Shown: positions 16,872 through 25,612 of the stretch, piece by piece | Layout of the letters: each line of letters begins with the position of its first letter | How positions within the stretch are numbered: position 1 is the stretch's first letter | NCBI GenBank assembly: GCA_030265965.1 | Contig: JAJDHA010000006.1 | Coordinates: 1-49,658, forward strand | Direction of reading: 5' to 3' | Length of the DNA: 49,658 nt | Source of the DNA: Odoribacter sp. OttesenSCG-928-L07 | GTDB taxonomy: Bacteria; Bacteroidota; Bacteroidia; Bacteroidales; BM520 | The notes under the pieces: model-generated | Databases searched by the model: none | The model's input: only the letters and a program-made list of their open reading frames with translations | What the model was told of the DNA's origin: nothing | Position numbers and translations under genes: made by a program

Positions 16872-17246
16872 ATGTTGATAAATGACTTTTTCTCAATCAC
16901 AAATTATTCACATACTGATTATTCAGCAGATTTTAAAATTTGTTTAAATAATAATCATGCCATTTATCAAGCACATTTCCCTAATTATCCTATTACACCC
17001 GGAGTATGTACCATTCAAATTGCTAAAGAGTTATTCAATTTTCTAAAACAATCTGAATCCACAATAAAAAAGATTAAAAATTTAAAGTTTACGCATCCTT
17101 TAATTCCAACAACACATTCGGAAGTTAACTTCCATTTAATTTGGGAAGACATTGATGATGAAAACTTAACACGAATTAAAGTTGTTGTTAAAAAAGATGA
17201 CATCATTTTTTCTAAAATGAATATGCAACTAATGATAACCGACTGA
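16872..17246 (+). CDS. ApeI-like 3-hydroxyacyl-ACP dehydratase (hotdog)
   Basis: A 124-residue hotdog protein with the signature AHFPNYPITPGVCTIQIA. The catalytic His is present (His35), but the partner acid of FabZ (Glu) is Gln49 here. Short single-hotdog proteins of this kind are the ApeI-like dehydratases of aryl polyene loci. They are thought to act as dimers or with an ApeP-like partner; the protein at 13846 is that candidate. With Glu missing, it may depend on the partner for the acid residue, or be structural. It sits 12 bases after the CLF gene. Confidence 0.8.
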   Translation: MLINDFFSITNYSHTDYSADFKICLNNNHAIYQAHFPNYPITPGVCTIQIAKELFNFLKQSESTIKKIKNLKFTHPLIPTTHSEVNFHLIWEDIDDENLTRIKVVVKKDDIIFSKMNMQLMITD

Positions 17247-17275
17247 TAAGAAATTTATAACAAACCTTAACTATT

Positions 17276-18400
17276 ATGAAAAAAAATGATTTCGAAGACA
17301 TCAGACCTTATCACGATGAGGAAGTGCCTGCTGCAATACAGCGTATTTCAGAAAATGTGCATTTTTTAGAAGTTGTCAACTATCTCTTTCCAAATATTGA
17401 TAGTAAAGATTTTATTAAAGAATTTAAAGGCATAAAAACAAAAGAAGCTTTTCAGACTCATATTATGCACAAGGTTATAAGGACGATTATTGATAAGACA
17501 ATGTCTAATTTTACTTTTAATGGATTTGAACCGCTAAATAATGACATAAGCTATATGTTTATTTCAAATCATCGCGATATTGTTTTAGATTCCGCCCTTT
17601 TAGAAGTTGCATTATATGAGTCAGGAATAAAAACTTCTGAAATAACTTTTGGAAGCAATTTAATGTCTTCTCAATTCATCATTGATATCGGTAAAGTTAA
17701 CAAAATGTTTAAAATTTCTCGTGGAGGCACATTAAGAGAAATATTTGCAAATTCGATAAAAGTATCCAACTATATGCGTTACGCAATCACTGAGAAAAAT
17801 GAATCTGTATGGATAGCACAACGTAACGGTAGAACAAAAGATGGCAACGACATAACAGATATGGCTGTACTAAAAATGTTTTCAATGAGTAGCGAAGCTG
17901 ATTTTGTTCCCAATCTTATGGAGCTAAACATTACGCCAATGGTTATTTCTTACGAATATGAACCTTGTGATTTTTTCAAGACTCGGGAAATGTACATTTC
18001 AGTAAACCAAAATTATGTAAAACAAGCTGATGAGGATTTTGTGAGCATACTTCATGGCATTAGACAATGGAAAGGCGGTGTTAATCTTCATATTTGCGAA
18101 ACAATTACAGAAGACGAATTGGTTTACTGTGATAGCTTTCCTAAAAAAGAAAAATTCAAACAACTTGCACTGTTAATTGATAAACGCATTCACAAAAACT
18201 ACAAACTGTGGAAAACTAATTATATTGCAAACGATTTACTTCACAACCACTCTAAACACGCGGATAAATATACTACTGCGGATAAAGATAAATTTGTTGA
18301 TTATATGGAGCAGAATTTAAAGATTATTGAAGGCGACAGAGAAAAATTGAAAAAAATATTTTTAGAGATTTATGGTAAAGCGGTTGATAATTGTTGTTAA
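17276..18400 (+). CDS. 1-acyl-glycerol-phosphate/PlsB-like acyltransferase
   Basis: A 374-residue soluble-looking acyltransferase. The motif ISNHRDIVLDSALLE (His99, with Asp101 and Asp105) and AQRNGRTKDG (about 184-193, the FPEGTR-equivalent block) place it in the PlsB/PlsC superfamily. An N-terminal region of about 75 residues precedes the domain. It is the third acyltransferase domain in the locus. The acceptor is unknown: a glycerophosphate backbone would give a phospholipid-like polyene ester. It is the last gene of the first plus-strand block and converges on a minus-strand esterase. Confidence 0.78.
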   Translation: MKKNDFEDIRPYHDEEVPAAIQRISENVHFLEVVNYLFPNIDSKDFIKEFKGIKTKEAFQTHIMHKVIRTIIDKTMSNFTFNGFEPLNNDISYMFISNHRDIVLDSALLEVALYESGIKTSEITFGSNLMSSQFIIDIGKVNKMFKISRGGTLREIFANSIKVSNYMRYAITEKNESVWIAQRNGRTKDGNDITDMAVLKMFSMSSEADFVPNLMELNITPMVISYEYEPCDFFKTREMYISVNQNYVKQADEDFVSILHGIRQWKGGVNLHICETITEDELVYCDSFPKKEKFKQLALLIDKRIHKNYKLWKTNYIANDLLHNHSKHADKYTTADKDKFVDYMEQNLKIIEGDREKLKKIFLEIYGKAVDNCC

Positions 18401-18478
18401 TTTCTTAAAACTTTTTGTAACGCAACAAACATTTGTGCTAATCCTTGAGAAAGAAAATTGGAGTTCGTTTTTAAAATA

Positions 18479-19357
18479 TTAATCAAGCTCTTCTATCAGG
18501 CCAATTTCACGCAACCAAGCTTTAAAACTAATTTTCCATTGTGCCGCTTCGCCGCCGCGTTTTTCATTCATTCCAAAACCATGCCCACCTGTTTCATAGA
18601 GCAAAAATTCATTAGTAATACTCTTATCATCAAGAGCATCTTTTAGTACAAGGCAATTTCTATAATCAACAACAGGATCATCTTTTGTTGCAACTAAGAA
18701 AACTGGTGGCATCTCATTAAAAACCTGAAGTTCCATGGAGAATTTGTCTTTTTTATCCTGATCAAACTTTTTTCCTAAAAGATTCTTTCGCGACCTTGCG
18801 TGTACAATACTATCTTGCATTGACACAACAGGATAAACAGGAACAACAAAAGCAGGTCTGAGGGAAACATCGTGAGTAATATTTAAGTTCTTAAGATAGT
18901 CGTCGTTATAAAAAACTCCAGCCATTAACGAAAGATGACCACCAGCCGAAAACCCCATTACTCCAACTTTGTCAGGATCTATATTATATTCTTGGTAATT
19001 TTCTTTTATTAATTGCATTGCACGCTGAACATCTTCAATCATTGCTGGGTGATGATTTCCGTCTTTCCCAACACGATATTGTAGCACAAATGCAGTAATC
19101 CCATTATCATTAAGCCATTGTGCTACTTCAAAGCCTTCCCATTTAATTCCGTACAAATGAGCATAACTGCCACCCGGACAAACAATCACTGAAACATCAG
19201 AAACATTCTGTTGTTCAGGTAAGTAAACATACATTTTGCTCTTCTTTTGTTTACATGTAATGTCTGTACCTTCCCAAATCTTAATCGGATTTTGAGCAAA
19301 TACATATAATCCAACAAGTAAAAAAAAAAAAGATAAAATACTTTTTTTAAATACCAT
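18479..19357 (-). CDS. Secreted alpha/beta hydrolase, acetylxylan-esterase-like
   Basis: A 292-residue protein with an N-terminal signal peptide ending VFAQ. The core has CPGGSY (oxyanion hole), the nucleophile elbow GFSAGGH with Ser137, an acid loop ATKDDPVVD near residue 226 and GGHGFGM with the catalytic His near 262. This matches the BD-FAE/carbohydrate-esterase type of alpha/beta hydrolases, which act on acetylated or feruloylated glycans in the periplasm. It lies among the polyene genes but on the other strand at the end of the minus-strand block, and I see no pathway role for it. A lipid esterase is an alternative. Confidence 0.8.
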   Translation of the reverse strand: MVFKKSILSFFFLLVGLYVFAQNPIKIWEGTDITCKQKKSKMYVYLPEQQNVSDVSVIVCPGGSYAHLYGIKWEGFEVAQWLNDNGITAFVLQYRVGKDGNHHPAMIEDVQRAMQLIKENYQEYNIDPDKVGVMGFSAGGHLSLMAGVFYNDDYLKNLNITHDVSLRPAFVVPVYPVVSMQDSIVHARSRKNLLGKKFDQDKKDKFSMELQVFNEMPPVFLVATKDDPVVDYRNCLVLKDALDDKSITNEFLLYETGGHGFGMNEKRGGEAAQWKISFKAWLREIGLIEELD

Positions 19358-19374
19358 AACTAAATTTCAAATTT

Positions 19375-19932
19375 TTATTTTAAAACTTTAACGAGTTTTT
19401 CGCCAACCTCTTCTCCCATTTCCCCAAAAGCAAGGTACATTCTATCAAAGTCAATTGGCGTTCCAACAGCTGAGAAAGGGTTTTGAGATTCCTTTAATGT
19501 AATAGATGCAAGCACCTCTGTAGCACCGGTCTTAACAATTTTGATTGTGCATTTAAGTTTAGCTGGAACTGACATTGGCCCAGCAAAAGCACCAAAATCA
19601 CAATCTAAAACTTCAACAATCATAGTATATTGTGAGTTAGGGTAATCTCCTACTAATATATTACATTTTTTTAACTCATCATTAATATCAGAAATGTACG
19701 AATTAGAGTTTTCGGTTCTTCTTTTACCCTCCCACTCTTCTACCCATTCATCACCTTTATACTCATAATAGTCACTTTTGGCATCTCCATCAAAAACGAC
19801 ATTACTGTAATCAAACAATACGTTAATTTCCGTTTGTCCTTTCAAAAAATCTGGGGTTGGTTTAAATTTTTGCGCATTTGCAAATCCTATTAATACAAAT
19901 AGAGATATTGCTACTATTACTAACCTTTTCAT
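19375..19932 (-). CDS. Secreted protein of unknown function
   Basis: A 185-residue protein I do not recognise. Residues 1-20 form a signal peptide ending FANAQ, so it is periplasmic or exported. The mature part has an acidic middle (DEWVEEWEGKRR), a YTMIVEVLDCDFGAFAGP segment and a CTIKIVKTGATEVLASI beta-rich end; it resembles small periplasmic beta-sandwich proteins common in Bacteroidales. It is 17 bases upstream of the esterase on the same strand, so they are probably co-transcribed. Confidence 0.65.
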   Translation of the reverse strand: MKRLVIVAISLFVLIGFANAQKFKPTPDFLKGQTEINVLFDYSNVVFDGDAKSDYYEYKGDEWVEEWEGKRRTENSNSYISDINDELKKCNILVGDYPNSQYTMIVEVLDCDFGAFAGPMSVPAKLKCTIKIVKTGATEVLASITLKESQNPFSAVGTPIDFDRMYLAFGEMGEEVGEKLVKVLK

Positions 19933-19981
19933 GATACTTGTTTTTTAATTAATAAATATTTATGTTAATAGCTGTTTTCAA

Positions 19982-20353
19982 TTAAGTTAAAAAGAAATTA
20001 ATTTGTTCCTTGGATAATTGTGTCCACTTAGGGTTGACGAATTCATTCTCAAGAATTTCAAATTCCACCATATAAAACTCCTCATTATAAAATGATAATT
20101 TTGAATTCATTCCCGGGTTATGTTCGATATAAATAATTTCATTCATAGGGATTTGGAAAGCATCACAAATTTGTTTTGCCAAAGAACATGAAGCTTGTGT
20201 AACAGAAGTTCCGGGGTTATCCTGATATAGTTCCGAAACAAGAACAATATATTTATTATCTTTCTTATGAATTTTCAATCCACATTTTGAGTGAATATCC
20301 CACAATCCTTTAAATTCGAAAATTTCATCTATATTATTAAATGAAGTTTGCAT
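19982..20353 (-). CDS. Hypothetical cytoplasmic protein
   Basis: A 123-residue protein I do not recognise. It has no signal peptide or membrane segment. Visible stretches are GLWDIHSKCGLKIHKKDNKY near the start and IPMNEIIYIEHNPG in the middle; the layout looks like one alpha/beta domain. It starts 12 bases after the radical SAM gene stops, so it may be the next gene in that minus-strand unit. Base composition is like that of its neighbours. No function is proposed. Confidence 0.6.
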   Translation of the reverse strand: MQTSFNNIDEIFEFKGLWDIHSKCGLKIHKKDNKYIVLVSELYQDNPGTSVTQASCSLAKQICDAFQIPMNEIIYIEHNPGMNSKLSFYNEEFYMVEFEILENEFVNPKWTQLSKEQINFFLT

Positions 20354-20365
20354 AAAAATATAATT

Positions 20366-21652
20366 TTAATTATCAGAATTATTAATATTTCTAACTACAT
20401 CTTTCCCAAAAGTTTTATTTGCAAGATTACGATTTCGTGGGATATAAGTACCATTTTCCATTTCGCGAAGCATAACTTTAGTAAAGAGCTTAAACATTTT
20501 TTCTTCCTGGCTTTCATCCTTATAGAATGATTCCCAAGCGTAATCATACAGTTCTTGCAAACGTTCGGCAGTCATATTTTTAGGATGATAAACCACTTGG
20601 CCGGCATTATAATGATTCCAATCATGATCAAAAATTCTATTTTGACGAACCAAATCATCATAAGCTTTTGTATGAGGAAAAGGAGAAAGAACAGTAAATT
20701 CAGCCAAATCAAGATCTATTTCCAAAAGAAAATCTATCAACCTCAAAATATCGTCTTCAGTTTGATTATCTAAGCCTAACAGAATTGTGCCTTCAACCCC
20801 AATTCCGTAATCATGATAACGTTTAATACGTTCTTTTATATAATCAGAAGTATCAAAAACAGCTTGATAAACATACCAAGCACCTGCTTGCGCTGCAAGA
20901 TCGAGTATTTTCGGATCATCATCAATAGTATGGCTTATCCATTGTTTTTTTAATGGAATCATTGCGCGGAAAAGATCTTCCTCCCATTTTTTATCTTGCG
21001 CCAATGAATTATCAACAATAAAAAGACGGTTGTTTTCAATGGTTTCTAATTCTTCAATTGCTTTATGAACAGGGCGTGGGCGAAATTTTCTCCCTCCAAG
21101 ATATGAAACTGCGCAAGGATAACAACTAAAACGACAACCGCGCGAGGCATGAAATAAATCAACCATTTGCACACCTTTATGATTATATAAGTCTCTTTTA
21201 TACAAATCTCTTCTTGCAGGACCTACCAACTCGATACTCGGATGATCGGTCATAAAATTATATACTTTTTTTAGTTTACCTGTCCTCCAATCACTTAGTA
21301 CTTCTTCCATTCTACCTTCAGCTTCGCCTAAGAAAATTGAATCTGCATATTGCATCGTTTCTTCTGCATGAAGCATGGTTGAGATACCTCCAAATATTAC
21401 TTGTTTACCATTTTCTCTGAACTTTGTTGCAATCTCCCAACCTCTTTTTACTTGTGTACTCAGCATCATTGAAATACCAACGAAGTCACAATCTTCATCA
21501 AAATCAATGACATCAACATTTTCATCAGTAAAAGAAACCTCAACATATTCGGGTAAAGTTGCAGCAAACACAACAGGACCGTGAGGTGGCAAATTAAACG
21601 TCGTTTGACCTGGTAATTTATTCCATTTTGGATAAATGAGTTTGAATTTCAT
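20366..21652 (-). CDS. B12-binding-domain radical SAM protein
   Basis: A 428-residue protein. The N-terminal 160 residues form a Rossmann-like cobalamin-binding domain (DFVGISMML, VIFGGISTMLHAEET, ADSIFLGEAEG); the usual DxHxxG His motif is absent, as in many class B radical SAM enzymes. The radical SAM core starts with RGCRFSCYPC, giving the 4Fe-4S cysteines 173, 177 and 180. Relatives methylate unactivated carbons or carry out other lipid and pigment radical chemistry (hopanoid, bacteriochlorophyll and ladderane-associated types). It follows the CrtI-like gene by 14 bases, so it probably acts in the same pathway. Substrate unknown. Confidence 0.85.
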   Translation of the reverse strand: MKFKLIYPKWNKLPGQTTFNLPPHGPVVFAATLPEYVEVSFTDENVDVIDFDEDCDFVGISMMLSTQVKRGWEIATKFRENGKQVIFGGISTMLHAEETMQYADSIFLGEAEGRMEEVLSDWRTGKLKKVYNFMTDHPSIELVGPARRDLYKRDLYNHKGVQMVDLFHASRGCRFSCYPCAVSYLGGRKFRPRPVHKAIEELETIENNRLFIVDNSLAQDKKWEEDLFRAMIPLKKQWISHTIDDDPKILDLAAQAGAWYVYQAVFDTSDYIKERIKRYHDYGIGVEGTILLGLDNQTEDDILRLIDFLLEIDLDLAEFTVLSPFPHTKAYDDLVRQNRIFDHDWNHYNAGQVVYHPKNMTAERLQELYDYAWESFYKDESQEEKMFKLFTKVMLREMENGTYIPRNRNLANKTFGKDVVRNINNSDN

Positions 21653-21666
21653 ATTTCTATTTTTTG

Positions 21667-23172
21667 TTAACTATTAGCTTTTTCAATATCTTTTATAATT
21701 TCATTAATTCCTAAAAACTCAGAACAGGTAATCATTGCGCCAATTGTTACCCCTAAGATACCATGCGAATTAATATTTTGACCTGTCATAAACAGATTAG
21801 GTAGTTTTGTTCTTTGGGAAATAAGAGTTTGCGTTGGAAAGTTTTTATCACGAATAATACCATACATCGAACCGTGTTTTGTAGCAGTATAATCACGATA
21901 TGTCAATGGGGATGAAGTATAAACACTTTCGATTTTTTCTTTTATACCCGGAAAAGATTCTTCCAGTTTATCAAGCATTTTTTTTGTTTTTTCAACTTTA
22001 AACGCCTCATATTCTTTGCCGCGTTTGCCCACAGTTGTATTTTCCCATTGTTTGATTTCATCCCATTTCATATATGCAATCACCTGAGCACTTTCAGCAA
22101 ATTTAGCATTTTCTTCAACGCTTTGATGCATATATAAGTAACTTTGTGGCCATGCCTCTACATCGTAATCATTAAATGCCCAAACATCATCATTATCATA
22201 ATAATAAAAATTATAATTCAAATAAGGTGTAGCATTTTTCTTAAATTTAATAAAGACAGTAAAATTAGATATAGTATTATCAAGATTAGCAATTCTTTCT
22301 CGATAAACTTTGCGAATAAGTTTTGAATTAATTTTATCTAATGTAACTTGAGGATGAACATTAGAAATAAAATAATCTGCTTCAATCCTCTTGCCATTTT
22401 TAAGTAAAACAGCAACAACCTTTTTATCATCACACACAAATTCTTCTACTTCAGCATTATTCATAACTTTTCCGCCAAAAGACTCAATCGATTTTGTCAA
22501 TGATTCTACAATACTATCACTTCCTCCTACAATTCTATAAGCGCTTTGAATATAGAAGTTATTGATTAATGCGTGGATGTAAGTTGGTGTTTTATCTTTT
22601 ACACCCGCGTAAAGCGGCAAGTTTCCTGCAAGAACAGCTTGCAACCGTTTATTTTTAGTGCATGATTCTACAAATTCATTAACACCGGTTTTTATATAAT
22701 CAGCTTCTATAAAAACGTGTGTATTAATTGTTTGCAACTTATATAAAGGCGATGCATCAGCAATCTCTTTTACACGACGAACATACTCCTCAATATCATT
22801 AATGTTTTCCGGAAATTTTTTCGCAAGCTCGTCTGTAAAATTTTCAAATCCGGAAGCAAATTTATACTTCTCACCATTAATAGATATAACATCATAACCA
22901 TCCTTATCTAAGCGACTTAGCGGCACATCATCCAATAAATTAAAATATTTAAAGAAACGGTATAAAACTTGACCTTCCTCCATACTTCCAATATAATGCA
23001 TACCGGTGTCAAATTTCACTCCATCGCGTTTAAAAGTTTGCAAACAACCTCCTTTCTGTGAATTTTTTTCAACAATAAGTACTTTATACCCATTTTTTGA
23101 TAAAATATATCCACAGACAAGACCACCTAATCCACTTCCTACGATGATAACATCATGTTTATCATTTCCCAT
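21667..23172 (-). CDS. CrtI/retinol-saturase-like FAD oxidoreductase
   Basis: A 501-residue flavoprotein. Residues 8-40 are a dinucleotide-binding fold (VIIVGSGLGGLVCGYILSKN, then an acidic VEK and GGCLQTF). DTGMHYIGS and a C-terminal LPNLFMTGQNINSHGILG FAD motif complete the phytoene-desaturase/all-trans-retinol-saturase family pattern. Family members oxidise or reduce conjugated polyenes. Homologs are frequent in flexirubin and aryl polyene loci and in ladderane candidate clusters. It is divergent from the tyrosine ammonia-lyase gene and leads the minus-strand unit. The reaction direction (desaturase or saturase) cannot be read from the sequence. Confidence 0.87.
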   Translation of the reverse strand: MGNDKHDVIIVGSGLGGLVCGYILSKNGYKVLIVEKNSQKGGCLQTFKRDGVKFDTGMHYIGSMEEGQVLYRFFKYFNLLDDVPLSRLDKDGYDVISINGEKYKFASGFENFTDELAKKFPENINDIEEYVRRVKEIADASPLYKLQTINTHVFIEADYIKTGVNEFVESCTKNKRLQAVLAGNLPLYAGVKDKTPTYIHALINNFYIQSAYRIVGGSDSIVESLTKSIESFGGKVMNNAEVEEFVCDDKKVVAVLLKNGKRIEADYFISNVHPQVTLDKINSKLIRKVYRERIANLDNTISNFTVFIKFKKNATPYLNYNFYYYDNDDVWAFNDYDVEAWPQSYLYMHQSVEENAKFAESAQVIAYMKWDEIKQWENTTVGKRGKEYEAFKVEKTKKMLDKLEESFPGIKEKIESVYTSSPLTYRDYTATKHGSMYGIIRDKNFPTQTLISQRTKLPNLFMTGQNINSHGILGVTIGAMITCSEFLGINEIIKDIEKANS

Positions 23173-23203
23173 TAAAACAATTACTAATTAATATTTTTTA
23201 AGA

Positions 23204-23211
23204 CAAAGATA
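23204..23211 (-). promoter_or_regulatory. -7-like element for the minus-strand unit
   Basis: CAAAGATA on the plus strand is TATCTTTG on the minus strand, an exact TAnnTTTG match about 30 bases before the CrtI-like start. It shares the 165-base divergent region with the element at 23287, so both units may be controlled together. Confidence 0.5.
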
Positions 23212-23286
23212 TAATATTTTTTCAAATAATATAAGCTCAAGTTAATTAATTTTACATCTAAAATATGAGTTTTAAAATATTTTTTA

Positions 23287-23294
23287 TATCTTCG
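23287..23294 (+). promoter_or_regulatory. -7-like element (TATCTTCG) before the ammonia-lyase
   Basis: One mismatch from TAnnTTTG, about 43 bases upstream of the ammonia-lyase start. This would be the promoter of the second plus-strand block. Confidence 0.4.
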
Positions 23295-23337
23295 TGGAAA
23301 TTTTTTATTTTACTTTATTTTTTCTATAAGGCTAATA

Positions 23338-24882
23338 ATGAACACAATAAACATCAGCAATTCTATTAATATCAATACATTTGAAGATATTATATTAAGA
23401 AACAAAAAAGTTTGCATTGAAAAAAACATTTTAGATGAAGTAAATAATTCATATCATTTTTTAGAAAGTTTTTCAAAAGACAAATTGATTTATGGCATCA
23501 ATACAGGCTTAGGACCTATGGCTCAATACAGAATTAGTGATGAAAAACGCATTGAATTACAATACAATCTTATTAGGAGTCATGCGGCAGGTACAGGGAA
23601 GCATTTGAGAAAAGATTTTGTAAAAGCAGGTATGTTGTGTCGTTTAGTAAATATTTTACAAGCAAAATCAGGCGTTCATGTTGAATGCGCAGAATTACTT
23701 CGTGATTTTATTAACAATGATATTATTCCCGTCATTTTTGAACATGGTGGCGTTGGGGCTAGTGGAGATTTGGTTCAACTGGCGCATCTTGCATTAGCAA
23801 TGATTGGTGAAGGCAATGTATATTACAGAGATGAACTGATGCCTGCGGCTGATGCAATGAAACAATGCGGTCTATCACCTATTAAAATGAGAATAAGAGA
23901 AGGATTATCATTGATAAACGGAACATCAATAATGACAGGGATTTCTATTGTAAATTTGCTTTATGCCAAGAAACTATTTCAACTTTCGGTGATGGCATCA
24001 TCAATGATAAATGAAGTTGTTGAATCTTATAGCGATTCCTTCTCCAAAGAATTGAATCAAACCAAATTGCATAAAGGGCAGAATGTTGTCGCAGGAATAA
24101 TGAGAGAAATTTTGAAAGATAGTTCTTTGATTAAACAAAGAGAAAGCACTTTATACAATCAACAAGTTACGGAAAATGTTATTAAAGAAAAAGTTCAAGA
24201 ATATTACTCCATACGTTGTGTTCCTCAAATATTAGGACCAATAAGTGATGCTATTGAGAATGCCGAGATACTTATTATTAATGAAGCAAATTCTGTAAAT
24301 GATAATCCTGTGGTAGATAAAGATTCGCAGAATGTTTATCATGGCGGAAATTTTCATGGCGATTACGTATCTTTTGAAATGGACAAACTCAAAACCGCAA
24401 TCACCAAACTAACAATGATTAACGAGCGCCAATTAAACTATTTGCTTAATCCTAATCTTAATCAGAAGCTTCCTCCATTTGTAAATCTTGGAGTAAAAGG
24501 ACTGAATCTGGGCTTGCAAGCAGCACAATTTACTGCGACATCAACAACTGCTGAATGTCAAACATTATCATTTCCTAATTATGTACATTCCATCCCAAAC
24601 AATAACGATAATCAAGATATCGTCAGTATGGGAACAAACTCAGCCTTAATTACAAACAAGATTATTGAAAACGCATACGAAGTTCTGTCTATTCATTATA
24701 TTGCTCTACTTCAAGCTATAGACTTTTGTAAAAATCAAAATAAAATGTCATCATCAACTAAAAAGACTTACGAAGAATTAAGGGAAATTATTCCTGTTTT
24801 CCATGAAGATGATGCAATGTATATAAAGGTGAATAAAATGAAAGATTATCTTATTGACATAAAAGATAAAAAACAGAATTAA
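23338..24882 (+). CDS. Tyrosine ammonia-lyase (aromatic amino acid lyase)
   Basis: A 514-residue aromatic amino acid lyase. The MIO cofactor triad Ala141-Ser142-Gly143 lies in GGVGASGDLVQLAHLAL. Other family blocks are YGINTGLGPMAQY, NLIRSHAAGTG (Ser81-His82), FHGDYVSFEMDKL and NNNDNQDIVSMG. The Ser-His pair at the selectivity site resembles histidine lyases, but as I recall it the characterised Flavobacterium johnsoniae tyrosine lyase of the flexirubin locus has the same RSH context and is alike throughout. With FabG, ketosynthases and a ligase around it, deamination of tyrosine to 4-coumarate as aryl starter is the best reading; histidine catabolism is unlikely because no hut genes are present. 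Confidence 0.88.
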   Translation: MNTINISNSININTFEDIILRNKKVCIEKNILDEVNNSYHFLESFSKDKLIYGINTGLGPMAQYRISDEKRIELQYNLIRSHAAGTGKHLRKDFVKAGMLCRLVNILQAKSGVHVECAELLRDFINNDIIPVIFEHGGVGASGDLVQLAHLALAMIGEGNVYYRDELMPAADAMKQCGLSPIKMRIREGLSLINGTSIMTGISIVNLLYAKKLFQLSVMASSMINEVVESYSDSFSKELNQTKLHKGQNVVAGIMREILKDSSLIKQRESTLYNQQVTENVIKEKVQEYYSIRCVPQILGPISDAIENAEILIINEANSVNDNPVVDKDSQNVYHGGNFHGDYVSFEMDKLKTAITKLTMINERQLNYLLNPNLNQKLPPFVNLGVKGLNLGLQAAQFTATSTTAECQTLSFPNYVHSIPNNNDNQDIVSMGTNSALITNKIIENAYEVLSIHYIALLQAIDFCKNQNKMSSSTKKTYEELREIIPVFHEDDAMYIKVNKMKDYLIDIKDKKQN

Positions 24883-24883
24883 T

Positions 24884-25612
24884 ATGAAGTACGCATTAGT
24901 AACAGGTGGATCGCGAGGAATAGGACGTGCAGTGTGTATTGAATTAGCACAAATGGGATATCCCGTGATAATCAATTACAATAATAACGATGTTGCCGCA
25001 AAAGAAACAAAAGAAATTATTGAGAAAAATGGCGGAACAGCAGAATTGATGCAATTTGATATTGCAAATGCAGAACAAGTTGATGTAACTTTAGAAAATT
25101 GGATAGACTCACATCCTGATGACTATATCGCAGTATTGGTCAATAATGCAGGAATACGCAATGATGTAACAATGCTTTGGATGAATAATGAACAATGGAG
25201 TGAAGTTATTGACACTAATCTCAACGGATTTTTCTATGTAACGCGCAGACTTTTAAAGGATATGCTCACAAAACGCTGGGGAAGAATTATCAATGTTGTA
25301 TCTTTATCTGGAATAAAAGGATTACCCGGACAAACCAATTACTCTGCATCAAAAGCCGGAGTAATAGGCGCAACAAAAGCACTTGCACAAGAGACAGCAA
25401 AAAGAAATATTACTGTCAATGCTGTTGCTCCCGGTTTTATAAAAAGTGATATGACAAAAGATTTTGATGAAAAAGCATTTAAAGACATAATTCCTGTAGG
25501 CAGATTTGGAGATGCCGAAGAAGTTGCGCATGCCGTGGCTTTCCTTGCGTCAGAAAAAGCGTCATACATCACAGGAGAAGTAATATCAATAAACGGAGGA
25601 TTACATACATGA
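24884..25612 (+). CDS. fabG: 3-oxoacyl-ACP reductase (FabG-like SDR)
   Basis: A 242-residue short-chain dehydrogenase. NADPH binds at TGGSRGIG (8-14), NNAG is at 88-91, and the catalytic residues are Ser140, Tyr153 and Lys157 (NYSASKAG). The C-terminus has VAPGFIKSDMT and ends with the FabG-typical ISINGGLHT. It would reduce the 3-keto group after each condensation in polyene growth. It starts one base after the ammonia-lyase stop and overlaps the next ketosynthase by 4 bases. It is the only ketoreductase in the locus. Confidence 0.92.
   Translation: MKYALVTGGSRGIGRAVCIELAQMGYPVIINYNNNDVAAKETKEIIEKNGGTAELMQFDIANAEQVDVTLENWIDSHPDDYIAVLVNNAGIRNDVTMLWMNNEQWSEVIDTNLNGFFYVTRRLLKDMLTKRWGRIINVVSLSGIKGLPGQTNYSASKAGVIGATKALAQETAKRNITVNAVAPGFIKSDMTKDFDEKAFKDIIPVGRFGDAEEVAHAVAFLASEKASYITGEVISINGGLHT

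Noticed and set aside
18401-18478. Terminator between the convergent acyltransferase and esterase genes
   Set aside because: I found no convincing hairpin in these 78 bases.
23338-24882. Histidine ammonia-lyase (HutH)
   Set aside because: The Ser-His pair fits HutH, but the overall sequence and the RSH context resemble the flexirubin tyrosine lyase, and no hut genes are near.
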